Assembly: GCF_021922985.1 (NCBI RefSeq)
Contig: NZ_CP040788.1
Coordinates: 1,612,001 to 1,676,000, forward strand
Source: Clavibacter michiganensis subsp. tessellarius
GTDB lineage: Bacteria; Actinomycetota; Actinomycetes; Actinomycetales; Microbacteriaceae
Length of the DNA stretch: 64,000 bases
Direction of reading: 5' to 3'
Shown here: positions 21,194-29,722 of the stretch, one piece after another
How positions within the stretch are numbered: position 1 is the first letter of the stretch
Layout of the letters: the number at the start of each line of letters is the position of its first letter
The notes under the pieces: model-generated
Told to the model about the DNA's origin: nothing
What the model saw: the letters and a program-made list of their open reading frames with translations, nothing else
The model's database searches: none
Translations under genes and position numbers: made by a program

Positions 21194-21655
21194 TCAGCCG
21201 CGTGGAGTCGGCTGGTCGTCCGAGCTGACCATCCAGTTGCGGTAGTCCGTGTACATCAACCCGACGCCGCGCTTCGTCTTGAAGGCCTCGCCGCACCACG
21301 GGCCGGTGTAGCTGGTGATCTTGTACGGACCCTGGGGCACGTCGACCTTGATGTAGGGCCAGGCATCGATCCCGGGGACGTAGGCGCCCATCGAGTAGCA
21401 CTGGTTGAAGGTCGAGTCGGGGAAGCCGGGGAGGCCATGGATCCTGATCGACCTGACGTTGGCGCCGCGCGGGGTCCAGTGCGTCTGGAGCTGGACTCGG
21501 ACATACGGGACCGTCGCCGCCGATTGCTCGAGCGTCTGGGCGGATGCCGGCGCAGCACCGATACCGGCCGCGAGGGCGATCGCGAGCGAGGCGGCGAGGG
21601 CACCCGCCATGCGGAACCGTCGAGGCGAGGTGGTCGAGGGGGATTCGAGGGTCAT
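21194..21655 (-). CDS. Small secreted protein, unknown function
   Basis: A 153-aa protein with a Sec signal peptide (basic stretch to residue 15, hydrophobic core, APASA cleavage site near residue 39). The mature part of about 114 residues is rich in Tyr/Trp/Pro and has two cysteines (in FNQCYSMG and GPWCGEAF) that could form a disulfide bond. AGGAGA precedes the ATG. I recognise no family. It is the first of three small exported proteins in a row, each followed by a related terminator. Confidence 0.75.
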   Translation of the reverse strand: MTLESPSTTSPRRFRMAGALAASLAIALAAGIGAAPASAQTLEQSAATVPYVRVQLQTHWTPRGANVRSIRIHGLPGFPDSTFNQCYSMGAYVPGIDAWPYIKVDVPQGPYKITSYTGPWCGEAFKTKRGVGLMYTDYRNWMVSSDDQPTPRG

Positions 21656-21749
21656 GTGGGTGTGTCTCCTATGTCGTGCGGACGATGGGATGTGGGAACC
21701 AGGGGAGGTGACGGCCGGGGCGCCCGGGTGGCGAGCCAGCGCGCGAGCG

Positions 21750-21784
21750 ACGGCCGGCGCCCCTCGGATGGGGACGCCGGCCGT
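21750..21784. terminator. Repeat-type terminator, copy B
   Basis: Arms ACGGCCGGCGCCCC (21750-21763) and GGGGACGCCGGCCGT (21770-21784) with one bulged base, downstream of the first tandem peptide gene. Confidence 0.75.
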
Positions 21785-21806
21785 GGGCGGGCGGCTCAGC
21801 CGCTGA

Positions 21807-22088
21807 TCACCCGTGCCCGTGGTGGTTGCGGATCCAGCCCCCGACCGAGGGCAGTCCCGAGCCGTCGAAACCCGGGTCAGCCGGGCTGTGGTTGTGTCCC
21901 ATGGCGATGACGCTGGCTCCGTCCGAGGCGGCGGTCGCGGAGGCGGTCGCGGAGGCGGACGCGGATGCGTGCGCGATGCCCAGGCCGACCGTTGCGGAGA
22001 ACGCGATCGCGGCGAGGGCCGTGATGGATGCGGCGCGGACGGGACGCAGCGGGGATCGGCCCAGGGTCGTGGTGGATGACGTGTTCAT
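21807..22088 (-). CDS. Small secreted AMGHNHS protein, paralogue 1
   Basis: A 93-aa exported protein. Residues 1-42 are a signal peptide (basic GRSPLRPVRAAS, hydrophobic core, AHA-S cleavage region). The mature peptide, about 50 residues, starts with an Ala/Ser/Thr repeat and contains AMGHNHS and a C-terminal NHHGHG, so it is His/Gly-rich and could bind metal. GGAG precedes the ATG. It is clearly a duplicate of the next gene upstream: signal peptide, AMGHNHS, leader and terminator are shared. Function unknown. Confidence 0.75.
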   Translation of the reverse strand: MNTSSTTTLGRSPLRPVRAASITALAAIAFSATVGLGIAHASASASATASATAASDGASVIAMGHNHSPADPGFDGSGLPSVGGWIRNHHGHG

Positions 22089-22196
22089 GGAACTCCGTTC
22101 TCGTGGGGACCAGGAGACTACGGACCCGACGGGCCGCGGGTCGTCGAGCGTGCACAGCACGCGGACGGGTCTGTGCGCGAGGCGGGCGGACGAGCG

Positions 22197-22229
22197 ACGG
22201 CCGGCGCCCCGCATGGGGACGCCGGCCGT
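22197..22229. terminator. Repeat-type terminator, copy C
   Basis: Arms ACGGCCGGCGCCCC (22197-22210) and GGGGACGCCGGCCGT (22215-22229) around GCAT, nearly identical to copy B, downstream of the second tandem peptide gene. Confidence 0.75.
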
Positions 22230-22254
22230 CGGACGGGTGATCAGCCGGTCGCCA

Positions 22255-22521
22255 TCAGCCGTGGAGGTCGCGGTGGCCCCAGGTGCTCCTCGGGGGCGCC
22301 CATTCGTACTCGGGATGCGGCTCGGGCTGGCTGTGGTTGTGGCCCATGGCGCTGACGTTGACCCCATCCGGAGCCGCGGACGCGGTCGCTGCGGCGGATG
22401 CGTGGGCGATGCCGAGGCCGACCGTGGCGGAGAGCGCGATCGCGGCGAGGGCCGTGACGGATGCGGCCCGGACGGGGCGAAGCGGGGATCGGCCCGAGGG
22501 CGTGGAGGATGTCGTGTCCAT
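22255..22521 (-). CDS. Small secreted AMGHNHS protein, paralogue 2
   Basis: An 88-aa exported protein, paralogous to the 93-aa gene next to it. The signal peptide differs at only a few positions, AMGHNHS is conserved, and the C-terminal 25 residues have diverged (EYEWAPPRSTWGHRDLHG). GGAG precedes the ATG. The 5' leader shared with the paralogue begins TCCGTTCTCGTGGGG and here forms a perfect hairpin. I do not recognise a family; a secreted metal-binding or bioactive peptide is only a guess. Confidence 0.75.
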   Translation of the reverse strand: MDTTSSTPSGRSPLRPVRAASVTALAAIALSATVGLGIAHASAAATASAAPDGVNVSAMGHNHSQPEPHPEYEWAPPRSTWGHRDLHG

Positions 22522-22530
22522 GGGACTCCG

Positions 22531-22551
22531 TTCTCGTGGGGGTCACGAGAA
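22531..22551. promoter_or_regulatory. Inverted repeat in the leader of paralogue 2
   Basis: TTCTCGTG (22531-22538) and CACGAGAA (22544-22551) around a five-base loop, 10 bases upstream of the ATG at 22521. The matching leader of paralogue 1 keeps only one arm. It could be an operator or an mRNA hairpin near the ribosome binding site. Confidence 0.4.
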
Positions 22552-22627
22552 TACGGGTCCGAGGCCCAGGCGGGCCGACGGGCGTCCACAGCGCGGGGGC
22601 GGACCCGCCACCCGGCAGGGGCGTCGT

Positions 22628-22963
22628 TCAGCCGCGCGGCGGACCCGCGGGAGCATCCGGATCCGCGGGGTCGTCGCCGTCGGGGTCCGTCGTCCGGAGG
22701 TCCCGCTCGGGCGCGGAGTCGCGGGCGAGGTCGGCCTCGAGCTTCTCCGCCTCGAGCCGACCGCGGATCTCCTCGCGGTAGCGCGTGCGGCGGATCCGAC
22801 GGGTCATGTCGACCATGAGCAGCAGCACCATGACGGCCACGAAGAAGATCGCGATGAAGCCGACGGGGCCGGGCGAGACCGTGTCCGGGTTGAACTCGGC
22901 GGTTGGCGTGGGGCTCGGGGTCGTGGCGGCGACGGCCACGCGGAGGAGCAGGTCCCCGCCCAT
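22628..22963 (-). CDS. Small single-helix membrane protein behind mca
   Basis: A 111-aa protein with an N-terminal signal-like segment and a Thr/Pro-rich stretch, a transmembrane helix at about residues 35-57 and a charged cytosolic tail rich in Arg, Glu and Asp. The ATG overlaps the mca stop by one base (TGATG). Similar short proteins follow mca in related actinobacteria; no function is known. Confidence 0.75.
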   Translation of the reverse strand: MGGDLLLRVAVAATTPSPTPTAEFNPDTVSPGPVGFIAIFFVAVMVLLLMVDMTRRIRRTRYREEIRGRLEAEKLEADLARDSAPERDLRTTDPDGDDPADPDAPAGPPRG

Positions 22964-23862
22964 CAGGCGCGCGCCGTCCGGTCGGCGACGGCGGCCGCGT
23001 CGTCGTCCGCGATGCCGGCGAACAGGTCGTCCTCGGGCTCCGGCACCGGCACGCGCGACTCGACGAGCTGGAAGTCCTCGAAGGGCCAGGCGCGCTGCTG
23101 GAGGTCGCGCGGCCAGCGGAAGAACGTGCTGTCGGGGGCGACCTGGCTCGCGTGCGACAGGAGCGCGCGGTCGCGGGCCTCGAAGTGGTCGGCGACGTGC
23201 ACGCGCGTGGTGGAGAGGTCGGGGCGGTCGCCCATCCAGCCGAGCATCTCGTCGACGGCCTCGAGCATCTCGGGGCCGGCGTCGGAGGCGACCAGGTGCT
23301 CGCGCACGGCGCGGATCTTGGTGCCGTTGAAGATCCGGTCGAAGTAGAGCTTCCGGACCTCCCACGGCTCGCCCGCGTCGGGGTACGAGCCCGCGACGCC
23401 CGACTCGCGCCAGGCCTCCATGGCCACGACGTGCGCCTGGATGTGGTCGGGGTGCGGGTAGCCGCCGTTCTCGTCGTACGCCACCAGCACGTGCGGGCGG
23501 AAGGCGCGGACCAGGCGGATGAGCGGCTCGGCGGAGACCTCCACCGGGATGCTCGCGAAGGACGCGGGCGGCAGGGAGCCGTCCTCGCGCGCCATGCCCG
23601 AGTCGACGTAGCCGAGCCAGCGGTGCTGCACGCCCATGACGGCCTGCGCGCGCGCCATCTCGATGCGGCGGAGGCCCGGCAGGTCGCGCTCGGCCATCGC
23701 GCGCTCCGCGAGCCCCTCGTTGAGGATGTCGCCCGCCTCGCCGCCCGTGCAGCTGACGACCATGACCTCGGCGCCCTCCTGCGTGTAGCGGGTGTAGGTG
23801 GCGGCGCCCTTGCTCGACTCGTCGTCGGGGTGGGCATGCACGGCCATGAGGCGCAGGGTCAC
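22963..23862 (-). CDS. mca: Mycothiol S-conjugate amidase
   Basis: A 299-aa LmbE-type zinc amidase that cleaves mycothiol conjugates during detoxification. The zinc motif AHPDDE is at residues 10-15 and HPDH provides the third ligand; YDENGGYPHPDH and the family-typical FDRIFNGTKI are present, favouring Mca over MshB. GTG 23862 has GGAG 8 nt upstream. TTGTAC/TACATT (15-bp spacing) upstream on the minus strand may be its promoter. Divergent from the DUF4307 gene, as in relatives. Confidence 0.93.
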   Translation of the reverse strand: MTLRLMAVHAHPDDESSKGAATYTRYTQEGAEVMVVSCTGGEAGDILNEGLAERAMAERDLPGLRRIEMARAQAVMGVQHRWLGYVDSGMAREDGSLPPASFASIPVEVSAEPLIRLVRAFRPHVLVAYDENGGYPHPDHIQAHVVAMEAWRESGVAGSYPDAGEPWEVRKLYFDRIFNGTKIRAVREHLVASDAGPEMLEAVDEMLGWMGDRPDLSTTRVHVADHFEARDRALLSHASQVAPDSTFFRWPRDLQQRAWPFEDFQLVESRVPVPEPEDDLFAGIADDDAAAVADRTARA

Positions 23863-23929
23863 GGGGCTCCAAGGGTGGGGAATGTAGTCTTGACCCCCAG
23901 AGTACAAGGTGCGTGTGGAGGAGATCGCC

Positions 23930-24412
23930 GTGACGACCGAGTCCCGCTCCCCCGCATCCACGGGCCCCCTGGCGGACGACGACGAGACCGTCGAGCACCG
24001 CGTGCCCGCCCCCGTCTCGACCGCCGCGCTCGACGAGCGGTACGGCCGCACGCGGCCCGCGCGCATCCGCCAGCGCTGGCTCTACGGCACGGCCGGCGGG
24101 CTCGTCGCGCTCGTGTTCGGCGCGTGGGTGCTGTGGGCCGGGCTCGACCAGGCGTCCGGATCCATCGACGCCACCGACCGCGCCTTCGACGTCGTCGACG
24201 CGCGCACCATCGACGTCACCTTCTCCGTCGTCATGCCCGCCGGCCAGGAGGCCTGGTGCGCGGTCCAGGCGCAGGACGAGCAGCGCTCCATCGTCGGCTG
24301 GAAGGTCGTCGAGCTGCCCGCGCAGGACGGCGTCGAGCGCACCGAGACGGTGCGACTGCGCACCACCGGCCAGGCCGTCACCGGGTTGATCCACAGCTGC
24401 TGGCCCGCCTAG
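23930..24412 (+). CDS. DUF4307 family membrane protein
   Basis: A 160-aa protein with a cytosolic N-terminus carrying the family motif LDERYGR, one transmembrane helix (about residues 50-70) and an extracytoplasmic beta-rich domain with two cysteines (EAWCAVQAQ and HSCWPA). GTG 23930 follows GGAGGAG. Its TAG stop begins the TAGAGT that looks like the greA -10 box. Function unknown; the mca-DUF4307-greA order is common in actinobacteria. Confidence 0.88.
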   Translation: MTTESRSPASTGPLADDDETVEHRVPAPVSTAALDERYGRTRPARIRQRWLYGTAGGLVALVFGAWVLWAGLDQASGSIDATDRAFDVVDARTIDVTFSVVMPAGQEAWCAVQAQDEQRSIVGWKVVELPAQDGVERTETVRLRTTGQAVTGLIHSCWPA

Positions 24413-24415
24413 AGT
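24386..24415 (+). promoter_or_regulatory. Promoter of greA inside the end of the DUF4307 gene
   Basis: TTGATC (24386-24391), an 18-bp spacer and TAGAGT (24410-24415); the TAG is also the DUF4307 stop codon. The leader to the greA start would be about 50 nt. Confidence 0.45.
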
Positions 24416-24472
24416 GGGGGATTCGCCTCGACGGATCCGTCGGGGCGTCCGTGCGAGTGCAAGGAGTCCATC

Positions 24473-24961
24473 GTGGCGCAGGAGCAGGCAGTCACCTGGC
24501 TGACCCAGGAGGCGTTCGACCGCCTCAGCAGGGAGCTCGACACCCTCAGCGTGCAGGGCCGCGAGGAGATCGCGAAGAAGATCGAGATCGCCCGCGAGGA
24601 GGGCGACCTCAAGGAGAACGGCGGCTACCACGCGGCCAAGGAGGAGCAGGGCAAGATCGAGGCCCGCATCCGCCAGCTCACGCAGCTGCTCCGCACGGCC
24701 GAGGTGGGCGACGCCCCGGAGAGCCACGGCGTCGTGGAGCCCGGCACGGTCGTCACCGCGCTCATCGCCGGCGATGAGACCAAGTTCCTGCTCGGCAACC
24801 GCGAGATCGCGGGCGACAGCGACCTCGACGTCTACAGCGAGCAGTCGCCGCTGGGCGCCGCCATCATCGGCTGGGAGGTCGGGCGGAAGGGCACGTACGT
24901 CGCGCCGAACGGCCGCGAGATCCCCGTCGAGATCCAGGCCGTGGAGAACTACACGCCGTAG
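24473..24961 (+). CDS. greA: Transcription elongation factor GreA
   Basis: A 162-aa GreA that rescues backtracked RNA polymerase by stimulating transcript cleavage. The N-terminal coiled coil carries the tip acidic pair in REEGDLKENGGYHAAKEEQG, and the C-terminal FKBP-like domain contains SPLGAAIIGWEVG. GTG start with AAGGAG upstream. Normal length; followed by a strong terminator. Confidence 0.96.
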   Translation: MAQEQAVTWLTQEAFDRLSRELDTLSVQGREEIAKKIEIAREEGDLKENGGYHAAKEEQGKIEARIRQLTQLLRTAEVGDAPESHGVVEPGTVVTALIAGDETKFLLGNREIAGDSDLDVYSEQSPLGAAIIGWEVGRKGTYVAPNGREIPVEIQAVENYTP

Positions 24962-24979
24962 CCCGGCGCGCACGACGAC

Positions 24980-25017
24980 GAGAGGGGACGCGGACCGCAC
25001 GGTCCGCGTCCCCTCTC
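24980..25017. terminator. Terminator between greA and ilvA
   Basis: A perfect 17-bp stem (24980-24996 with 25001-25017) and four-base loop between convergent genes. Confidence 0.9.
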
Positions 25018-25054
25018 CTCGTGCCGGGCTCCTCCGCCGGGCGCGCGCCCGGCG

Positions 25055-26425
25055 TCAGTCGCGCTGGAGGCGCGGGTCGTAGCCCGCGTCGCGGAGGCGC
25101 TGGACGACCTCGGCCGTGTGCTCGCGGCCGCGGGTCTCCACGCTCACCTCGAGCTCGACCTCGCTGATCTGCAGGCCCCGGCCGTGCCGCGTGTGCAGCA
25201 CCTCGACGACGTTCGCGTTGGCCTCGGAGATGATCTGGGACGTGCGGGCGAGCTGACCCGGGCGGTCGGGCAGCATGATCCGCAGCTTCACGTAGCGGTC
25301 GGAGGCGGCGAGGCCGCGGCTGATGACGCGCTCCATCATGAGCGGGTCGATGTTGCCGCCGGAGAGGATGACGACGGTGCGGCCGGCGTCCTGCACGAGG
25401 CCCGCGAGGATCGCGGCGACGCCCACCGCGCCGGCGGGCTCGACCACGAGCTTCGCGCGCTCGAGCAGCAGCAGCAGGGCGCGGGCCGTGTCGTCGTCCT
25501 CGACCGTGACGACCTCGTCGACGCTCTCCCGGATGATGTCGAAGTTGAGCAGCCCCGGCTTCGCGACCGCGATGCCGTCGGCGATCGTGGGCGTGATCTC
25601 GATCTCGGTCGCGCGCCCGGCGGCGAGGGACGGCGGGTAGGCGGCGGCGTTGCGCGCCTGGACGCCGACCACGCGGATCGTGCGGCCCTCCTCGACGGCG
25701 CGCAGCTTGAGCGCGGTCGCGACGCCGGAGATGAGCCCGCCGCCGCCGATGGGCACGACGACCGTCTCGACGTCGGGGGTCTGGTCGAGGATCTCGAGGC
25801 CGAGCGTGGCCTGCCCGGTGATGACGTCTTCGTGGTCGAACGGCGGGATGAGCACCGCGCCCGTCTGCGCGGCGAACTCGGCGGCCGCGCGCAGGGGCTC
25901 GGCGACGCTGTGGCCGCGGAGCACCACCTCGGCCCCGTACTGCCGGGTCGCCTGGAGCTTCGGCAGCGCGACGCCGACGGGCATGAAGATCGTGGCCCGG
26001 ATGCCGAGCTCGCGGGCCGCGAAGGCGACGCCCTGCGCGTGGTTGCCGGCCGACGCCGCCACGACGCCGCGCGCCTTCTCCTCGTCGGTGAGGCGCGAGA
26101 TGCGGTTGTAGGCGCCGCGGATCTTGTACGACCCGGTGCGCTGGAGGTTCTCGCACTTGAGGTGCACGGGGCTGCCGAGGATCTCGGCGAGGAACCGCGA
26201 CGACTCCATGGGCGTCACGTCCGCGACGCGGCTGACCACCTCGCGGGCCGCCTCGATGCGGGCGAGCGTGGGCGCGGATCCGCGGGGCAGCTCCCCGGCG
26301 AGCGCCGCCGTCTCCTCCCCCAGCTGCGACGGGTCGACCTCGTCGCCGACGGCGCGGAGCACCGGGCCGTCGGCGGGCACGGCGGCGGGACGGGCGTCGG
26401 ATGCGGCGGTGGCGGCGTCGGTCAT
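25055..26425 (-). CDS. ilvA: Threonine ammonia-lyase
   Basis: A 456-aa PLP enzyme converting threonine to 2-oxobutyrate, for isoleucine synthesis or threonine catabolism. The PLP lysine is in GSYKIRGA, with SAGNHAQG and the phosphate loop PIGGGGLISG; a single ACT domain (about residues 385-456) gives allosteric control. An unusual 60-residue Ala/Pro/Asp-rich N-terminal extension precedes the catalytic core. The ATG overlaps the upstream permease stop (ATGA). Confidence 0.93.
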   Translation of the reverse strand: MTDAATAASDARPAAVPADGPVLRAVGDEVDPSQLGEETAALAGELPRGSAPTLARIEAAREVVSRVADVTPMESSRFLAEILGSPVHLKCENLQRTGSYKIRGAYNRISRLTDEEKARGVVAASAGNHAQGVAFAARELGIRATIFMPVGVALPKLQATRQYGAEVVLRGHSVAEPLRAAAEFAAQTGAVLIPPFDHEDVITGQATLGLEILDQTPDVETVVVPIGGGGLISGVATALKLRAVEEGRTIRVVGVQARNAAAYPPSLAAGRATEIEITPTIADGIAVAKPGLLNFDIIRESVDEVVTVEDDDTARALLLLLERAKLVVEPAGAVGVAAILAGLVQDAGRTVVILSGGNIDPLMMERVISRGLAASDRYVKLRIMLPDRPGQLARTSQIISEANANVVEVLHTRHGRGLQISEVELEVSVETRGREHTAEVVQRLRDAGYDPRLQRD

Positions 26426-27657
26426 GAGGTGCGCTCCCTGGGGTTCGGACGGCGGGTGGCGTGCGAGGCGTCGGCGGGGACCGTGGGCGGCGGCGGCTCG
26501 GGGGTGCCGCGCCAGGCCCCGCTCGCGACGTGCTTGACCATCGAGTTGAGCGTGGCGACCAGCGGCACGGCGAAGAAGGTGCCGGCGATGCCGCCGACCA
26601 TGCCGCCCGCGGCGACGGAGAGGACGACGGCGAGCGGGTGGACCTTGACGACCGAGCCCATGATGAGCGGCTGGAGGACGTGCCCCTCGACCTGCTGCAC
26701 GATGAGCACGATGGCGATCATGATGAGCGCCTGCGTCAGCCCGTTGTAGACGAGCGCGACGAACACGGCGAGCGTGCCCGTGACGACCGCGCCGACGATG
26801 GGGATGAACGAGCCGAGGAACACCAGCACGCCGATGGGGATCGCGAGCGGCACCCCGATGATGGCGGCCCCGCCCGCGATGCCGACCGCGTCGATGAGCG
26901 CCACGAGCACCTGCACCTTCACGAAGTTCTGCAGCGTGGTCCAGCCCGCGCGACCGGCGCCGTCGACCGCGGGGCGCGCGAGCCGCGGGAACAGCCGCAC
27001 GACCCAGCGCCACATGCCCGCGCCGTCGATGAGGATGAAGAGGGTGGAGAACAGCACGAGCAGCACGCCCGTGAGCACGTGCCCGAGCGACGACGTGACC
27101 GACAGCGCGCCGCTCACGAGCACGCCCGCGTCGCGCTGGATCGCGTCGACCGCCTGCTGGTAGGCGTCGGTGAGCTGCGCCTCGGAGAGCTGGAGCGGGC
27201 CGTCGGTGAGGAAGCCGCGCACGTCCGCGTAGCGCGTCAGCGTCTGGGCGCGGATGGAGTCGTACTGGCCGATGATCTGCGTGGTCACGAGGTACACGAG
27301 CGCCGCCACCGCGACGATGACCCCGATCTCGGAGATGGCGACGGCGAGCCACTTCGGGACGCGGTGGCGCTGCATCCAGTTCGAGATGGGCACGAGGAGG
27401 GCCGCGAGCACGATGGCGAGGAACAGCGGGATGACCACGTACTCGAGCTGGATCACGAGCCAGGCGACGACCCCGAGGACGCCGAGGATGAGCAGCAGGC
27501 GCCACGCCCACGCGCCGGCGATGACCATGCCGGGCGGGACGGTCTCGGCGACGGTGCGCGCGACGGGCTGGACGGTGTCGATGTCGGGCTCGACGCGGGG
27601 CTCGGCCGCGCGGGCGGCAGCCGCGGCGCGCGCGCGGGATCGCTGGCCGAAGATCAT
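26422..27657 (-). CDS. AI-2E family transporter (TqsA/PerM type)
   Basis: A 411-aa polytopic membrane protein with about eight helices and the family core GSFIPIVGAVVTG and the C-terminal HPLAVVLSVAAGG-like segment. The family includes efflux and Na+/H+ antiport proteins; the substrate is unknown and autoinducer export should not be assumed. TAGACT lies 6 nt before the ATG (27664-27669 on the plus strand), suggesting a leaderless mRNA. Coupled to ilvA. Confidence 0.88.
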   Translation of the reverse strand: MIFGQRSRARAAAAARAAEPRVEPDIDTVQPVARTVAETVPPGMVIAGAWAWRLLLILGVLGVVAWLVIQLEYVVIPLFLAIVLAALLVPISNWMQRHRVPKWLAVAISEIGVIVAVAALVYLVTTQIIGQYDSIRAQTLTRYADVRGFLTDGPLQLSEAQLTDAYQQAVDAIQRDAGVLVSGALSVTSSLGHVLTGVLLVLFSTLFILIDGAGMWRWVVRLFPRLARPAVDGAGRAGWTTLQNFVKVQVLVALIDAVGIAGGAAIIGVPLAIPIGVLVFLGSFIPIVGAVVTGTLAVFVALVYNGLTQALIMIAIVLIVQQVEGHVLQPLIMGSVVKVHPLAVVLSVAAGGMVGGIAGTFFAVPLVATLNSMVKHVASGAWRGTPEPPPPTVPADASHATRRPNPRERTS

Positions 27658-27764
27658 GCTGGGAGTCTAGGACGGGGCTCCGGTGCGGCCGTGCGGGGCG
27701 CGGCGCGCGGCCAGCCGCGCGGGTGCGGACGGCCTCCGTCGGGGGCCGCCGGTAGCGTCGGCGC

Positions 27765-28994
27765 ATGCCCGACACCGTCTCCCCCGCGCTCGCCCGCCGC
27801 GTGGCCCTGGCCGCGCAGGGGCTCGGCCGGCCGCATCCGTCCGCCCCGGGCACGCGCCGCCTCGCCGCCGAGGTGCGGCGCCTGGAGCTGCTGCAGATCG
27901 ACTCGGTCAACGTCTTCGAGCGCAGCCACCACCTGCCGATGCTCGCGCGCGTCGGCCCGTACGACCGGGCCGTGCTCGACCGGATGCTGTTCGGCGGCGG
28001 CGGGGCCTTGACGGAGTACTGGGCGCACCAGGCCGCTGTCCTCCCGGTGGGCGACCTGCCGCTGTACGGCTGGCGGATGGCGGCGGAGCGCGAGCGGCGG
28101 ATGCGGCCAGGATCCTGGGCGCGCGAGCACGCGCCGCTGCTGGCCGAGGTGCGCGCCGAGCTCGGCCGCACCGGCCCGGTCCCCGCGAGCGCGATCGAGC
28201 ACGAGGCCAACGTGCGGACCGGGCCCTGGTGGGGGTGGTCCGACGTGAAGCGCGCGCTGGAGGCCATGTTCGCGTGGGGCGAGATCGCGAGCGCCGGCCG
28301 ACGCGGCTTCGAGCGCGTCTACGGCCTCGCGGAGGACGTGCTCCCCGCCGCCGTCCGCGAGCGGCACGTGCCGGAGGAGGACGCCGTGCGCGAGCTCGTC
28401 CGCCGGGCCGCCGTCGCGCACGGCATCGGCACGGCGGCCGACCTCGGCGACTACTTCCGGCTCTCGCGCGCGGCCACCGACCGCGCGCTCGTCGACCTCG
28501 CCGACGCGGGCGACGTGCTGCCCGTCACGGTGCCCGGCTGGGAGGGCCGCGGGAAGCCGCTGCCCGTGTGGCTGCACCGCGACGCGCGGCTGCCGCGGCG
28601 GATCCGCGCCGAGGCGCTGCTCTCGCCCTTCGACCCCGTCGTGTGGTTCCGCGAGCGGGCGCTCCGCCTCTTCGACCTGCACTACCGGATCGAGATCTAC
28701 ACGCCCCAGGCGCAGCGGGTGCACGGCTACTACGTGCTGCCGGTGCTGGTCGACGACGAGATCGTGGCCCGGGTCGACCTCAAGAGCGACCGGCAGGCGG
28801 GCGTGCTGCGCGTGCAGGCGTCGTGGATCGAGGGACGCCACGATCCCGGGGTCGTCGCCGAGCGGATCGCGCCCCTCCTGGAGCGCGCCGCCGCATGGCA
28901 GGGGCTCGGGGAGGTGGGCGTGGTCGACCGGGGCACGCTGGCGCCGGCTCTGCGGGCGCACCTGCCGGGCATCGCCGCGACGCCCGTCGGCTGA
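27765..28994 (+). CDS. YcaQ/AlkX-like DNA glycosylase (HTH_42)
   Basis: A 409-aa winged-helix protein of the YcaQ family, DNA glycosylases that unhook interstrand crosslinks and remove bulky alkyl lesions. The catalytic QxD motif is Q44-I-D46 in LLQIDSVNVFERSHH; the LSPFDPVVWFRERA and LFDLHYRIEIYTP blocks are diagnostic. TAGCGT lies exactly 6 nt before the ATG and there is no Shine-Dalgarno sequence, so it is probably leaderless. It stands alone. Confidence 0.9.
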   Translation: MPDTVSPALARRVALAAQGLGRPHPSAPGTRRLAAEVRRLELLQIDSVNVFERSHHLPMLARVGPYDRAVLDRMLFGGGGALTEYWAHQAAVLPVGDLPLYGWRMAAERERRMRPGSWAREHAPLLAEVRAELGRTGPVPASAIEHEANVRTGPWWGWSDVKRALEAMFAWGEIASAGRRGFERVYGLAEDVLPAAVRERHVPEEDAVRELVRRAAVAHGIGTAADLGDYFRLSRAATDRALVDLADAGDVLPVTVPGWEGRGKPLPVWLHRDARLPRRIRAEALLSPFDPVVWFRERALRLFDLHYRIEIYTPQAQRVHGYYVLPVLVDDEIVARVDLKSDRQAGVLRVQASWIEGRHDPGVVAERIAPLLERAAAWQGLGEVGVVDRGTLAPALRAHLPGIAATPVG

Positions 28995-29070
28995 GACGGC
29001 GACGGACCCGACGGCCGGTCCGGCGCCGGGCGTCCGGCGTCGGTCGAGGTGAGGGTGCGGGCGCGGCCCG

Positions 29071-29637
29071 CTAGAACTGCACGCGCGGCGGCTCGGCGAT
29101 GGACGCGAGGCTCGAGACCTCGTAGAAGTCCCGCTCGCCGAAGCCCAGCCCGCGCACGAAGAGCGTGTTGGGGAACTGCGTGATCTTGGTGTTGAGCTCC
29201 CGGACACCGCCGTTGTAGAAGCGGCGCGAGGCCTGGATCCGGTCCTCGGTGTCGACGAGCTCGCCCTGCAGCTGGAGGAACGTCTGGCTCGTCTGCAGCT
29301 GCGGGTACGCCTCGGCCACCGCGAAGAGCGACTTCATCGCGCCCTGCAGGTGCTCCTCCGCGAGGCTGGCCTCGCTCGGGTTGCCGGCGCTGATGGTCTC
29401 GGTGCGCGCGGACGCGACGGACTCGAACACCTGCCGCTCGTGCGTCGCGTAGCCCTTGACGGAGTCGATGATGGTGGGCAGCAGGTCGGCGCGCCTCTTG
29501 AGCTGGACGGTGATGTCGCTCCACGCCTCGTCGACCCGCACGTTCAGGGTCACGAGGGCGTTGTAGGTGGCCCAGAGGTAGATGCCGACGAGCACTGCCA
29601 GGAGCACGACGACTCCGAGCGCGATCCACAATTCCAT
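29071..29637 (-). CDS. LemA family protein
   Basis: A 188-aa LemA-type membrane protein: an N-terminal helix (residues 3-23) followed by an extended helical domain with the conserved YNALVTLNVRVDEAWSDI, QLKRRADLLPTI, RFYNGGVRELNTKI and FPNTLFVRGLGF blocks. Function is poorly known. TAGACT lies 7 nt before the ATG. No TPM/YgcG partner, which often accompanies lemA, is visible nearby. Confidence 0.93.
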   Translation of the reverse strand: MELWIALGVVVLLAVLVGIYLWATYNALVTLNVRVDEAWSDITVQLKRRADLLPTIIDSVKGYATHERQVFESVASARTETISAGNPSEASLAEEHLQGAMKSLFAVAEAYPQLQTSQTFLQLQGELVDTEDRIQASRRFYNGGVRELNTKITQFPNTLFVRGLGFGERDFYEVSSLASIAEPPRVQF

Positions 29638-29722
29638 GCTCGGGAGTCTACGCGCGGGGCTGTGCGCGACCTCCGTGGGAGCCGCCTGCGCACCCGTATT
29701 GGGGGCGTCGGCGGACCGGCCG

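Noticed and set aside
21152..22229. The three GC hairpins as a mobile repeat element
   Set aside because: Each sits directly after a gene of the secreted-protein cluster and acts as a terminator; tandem duplication of gene plus terminator explains them.
26422..27657. Autoinducer-2 exporter and quorum sensing
   Set aside because: The family name is historical; no luxS or lsr genes are present and many members transport other substrates.
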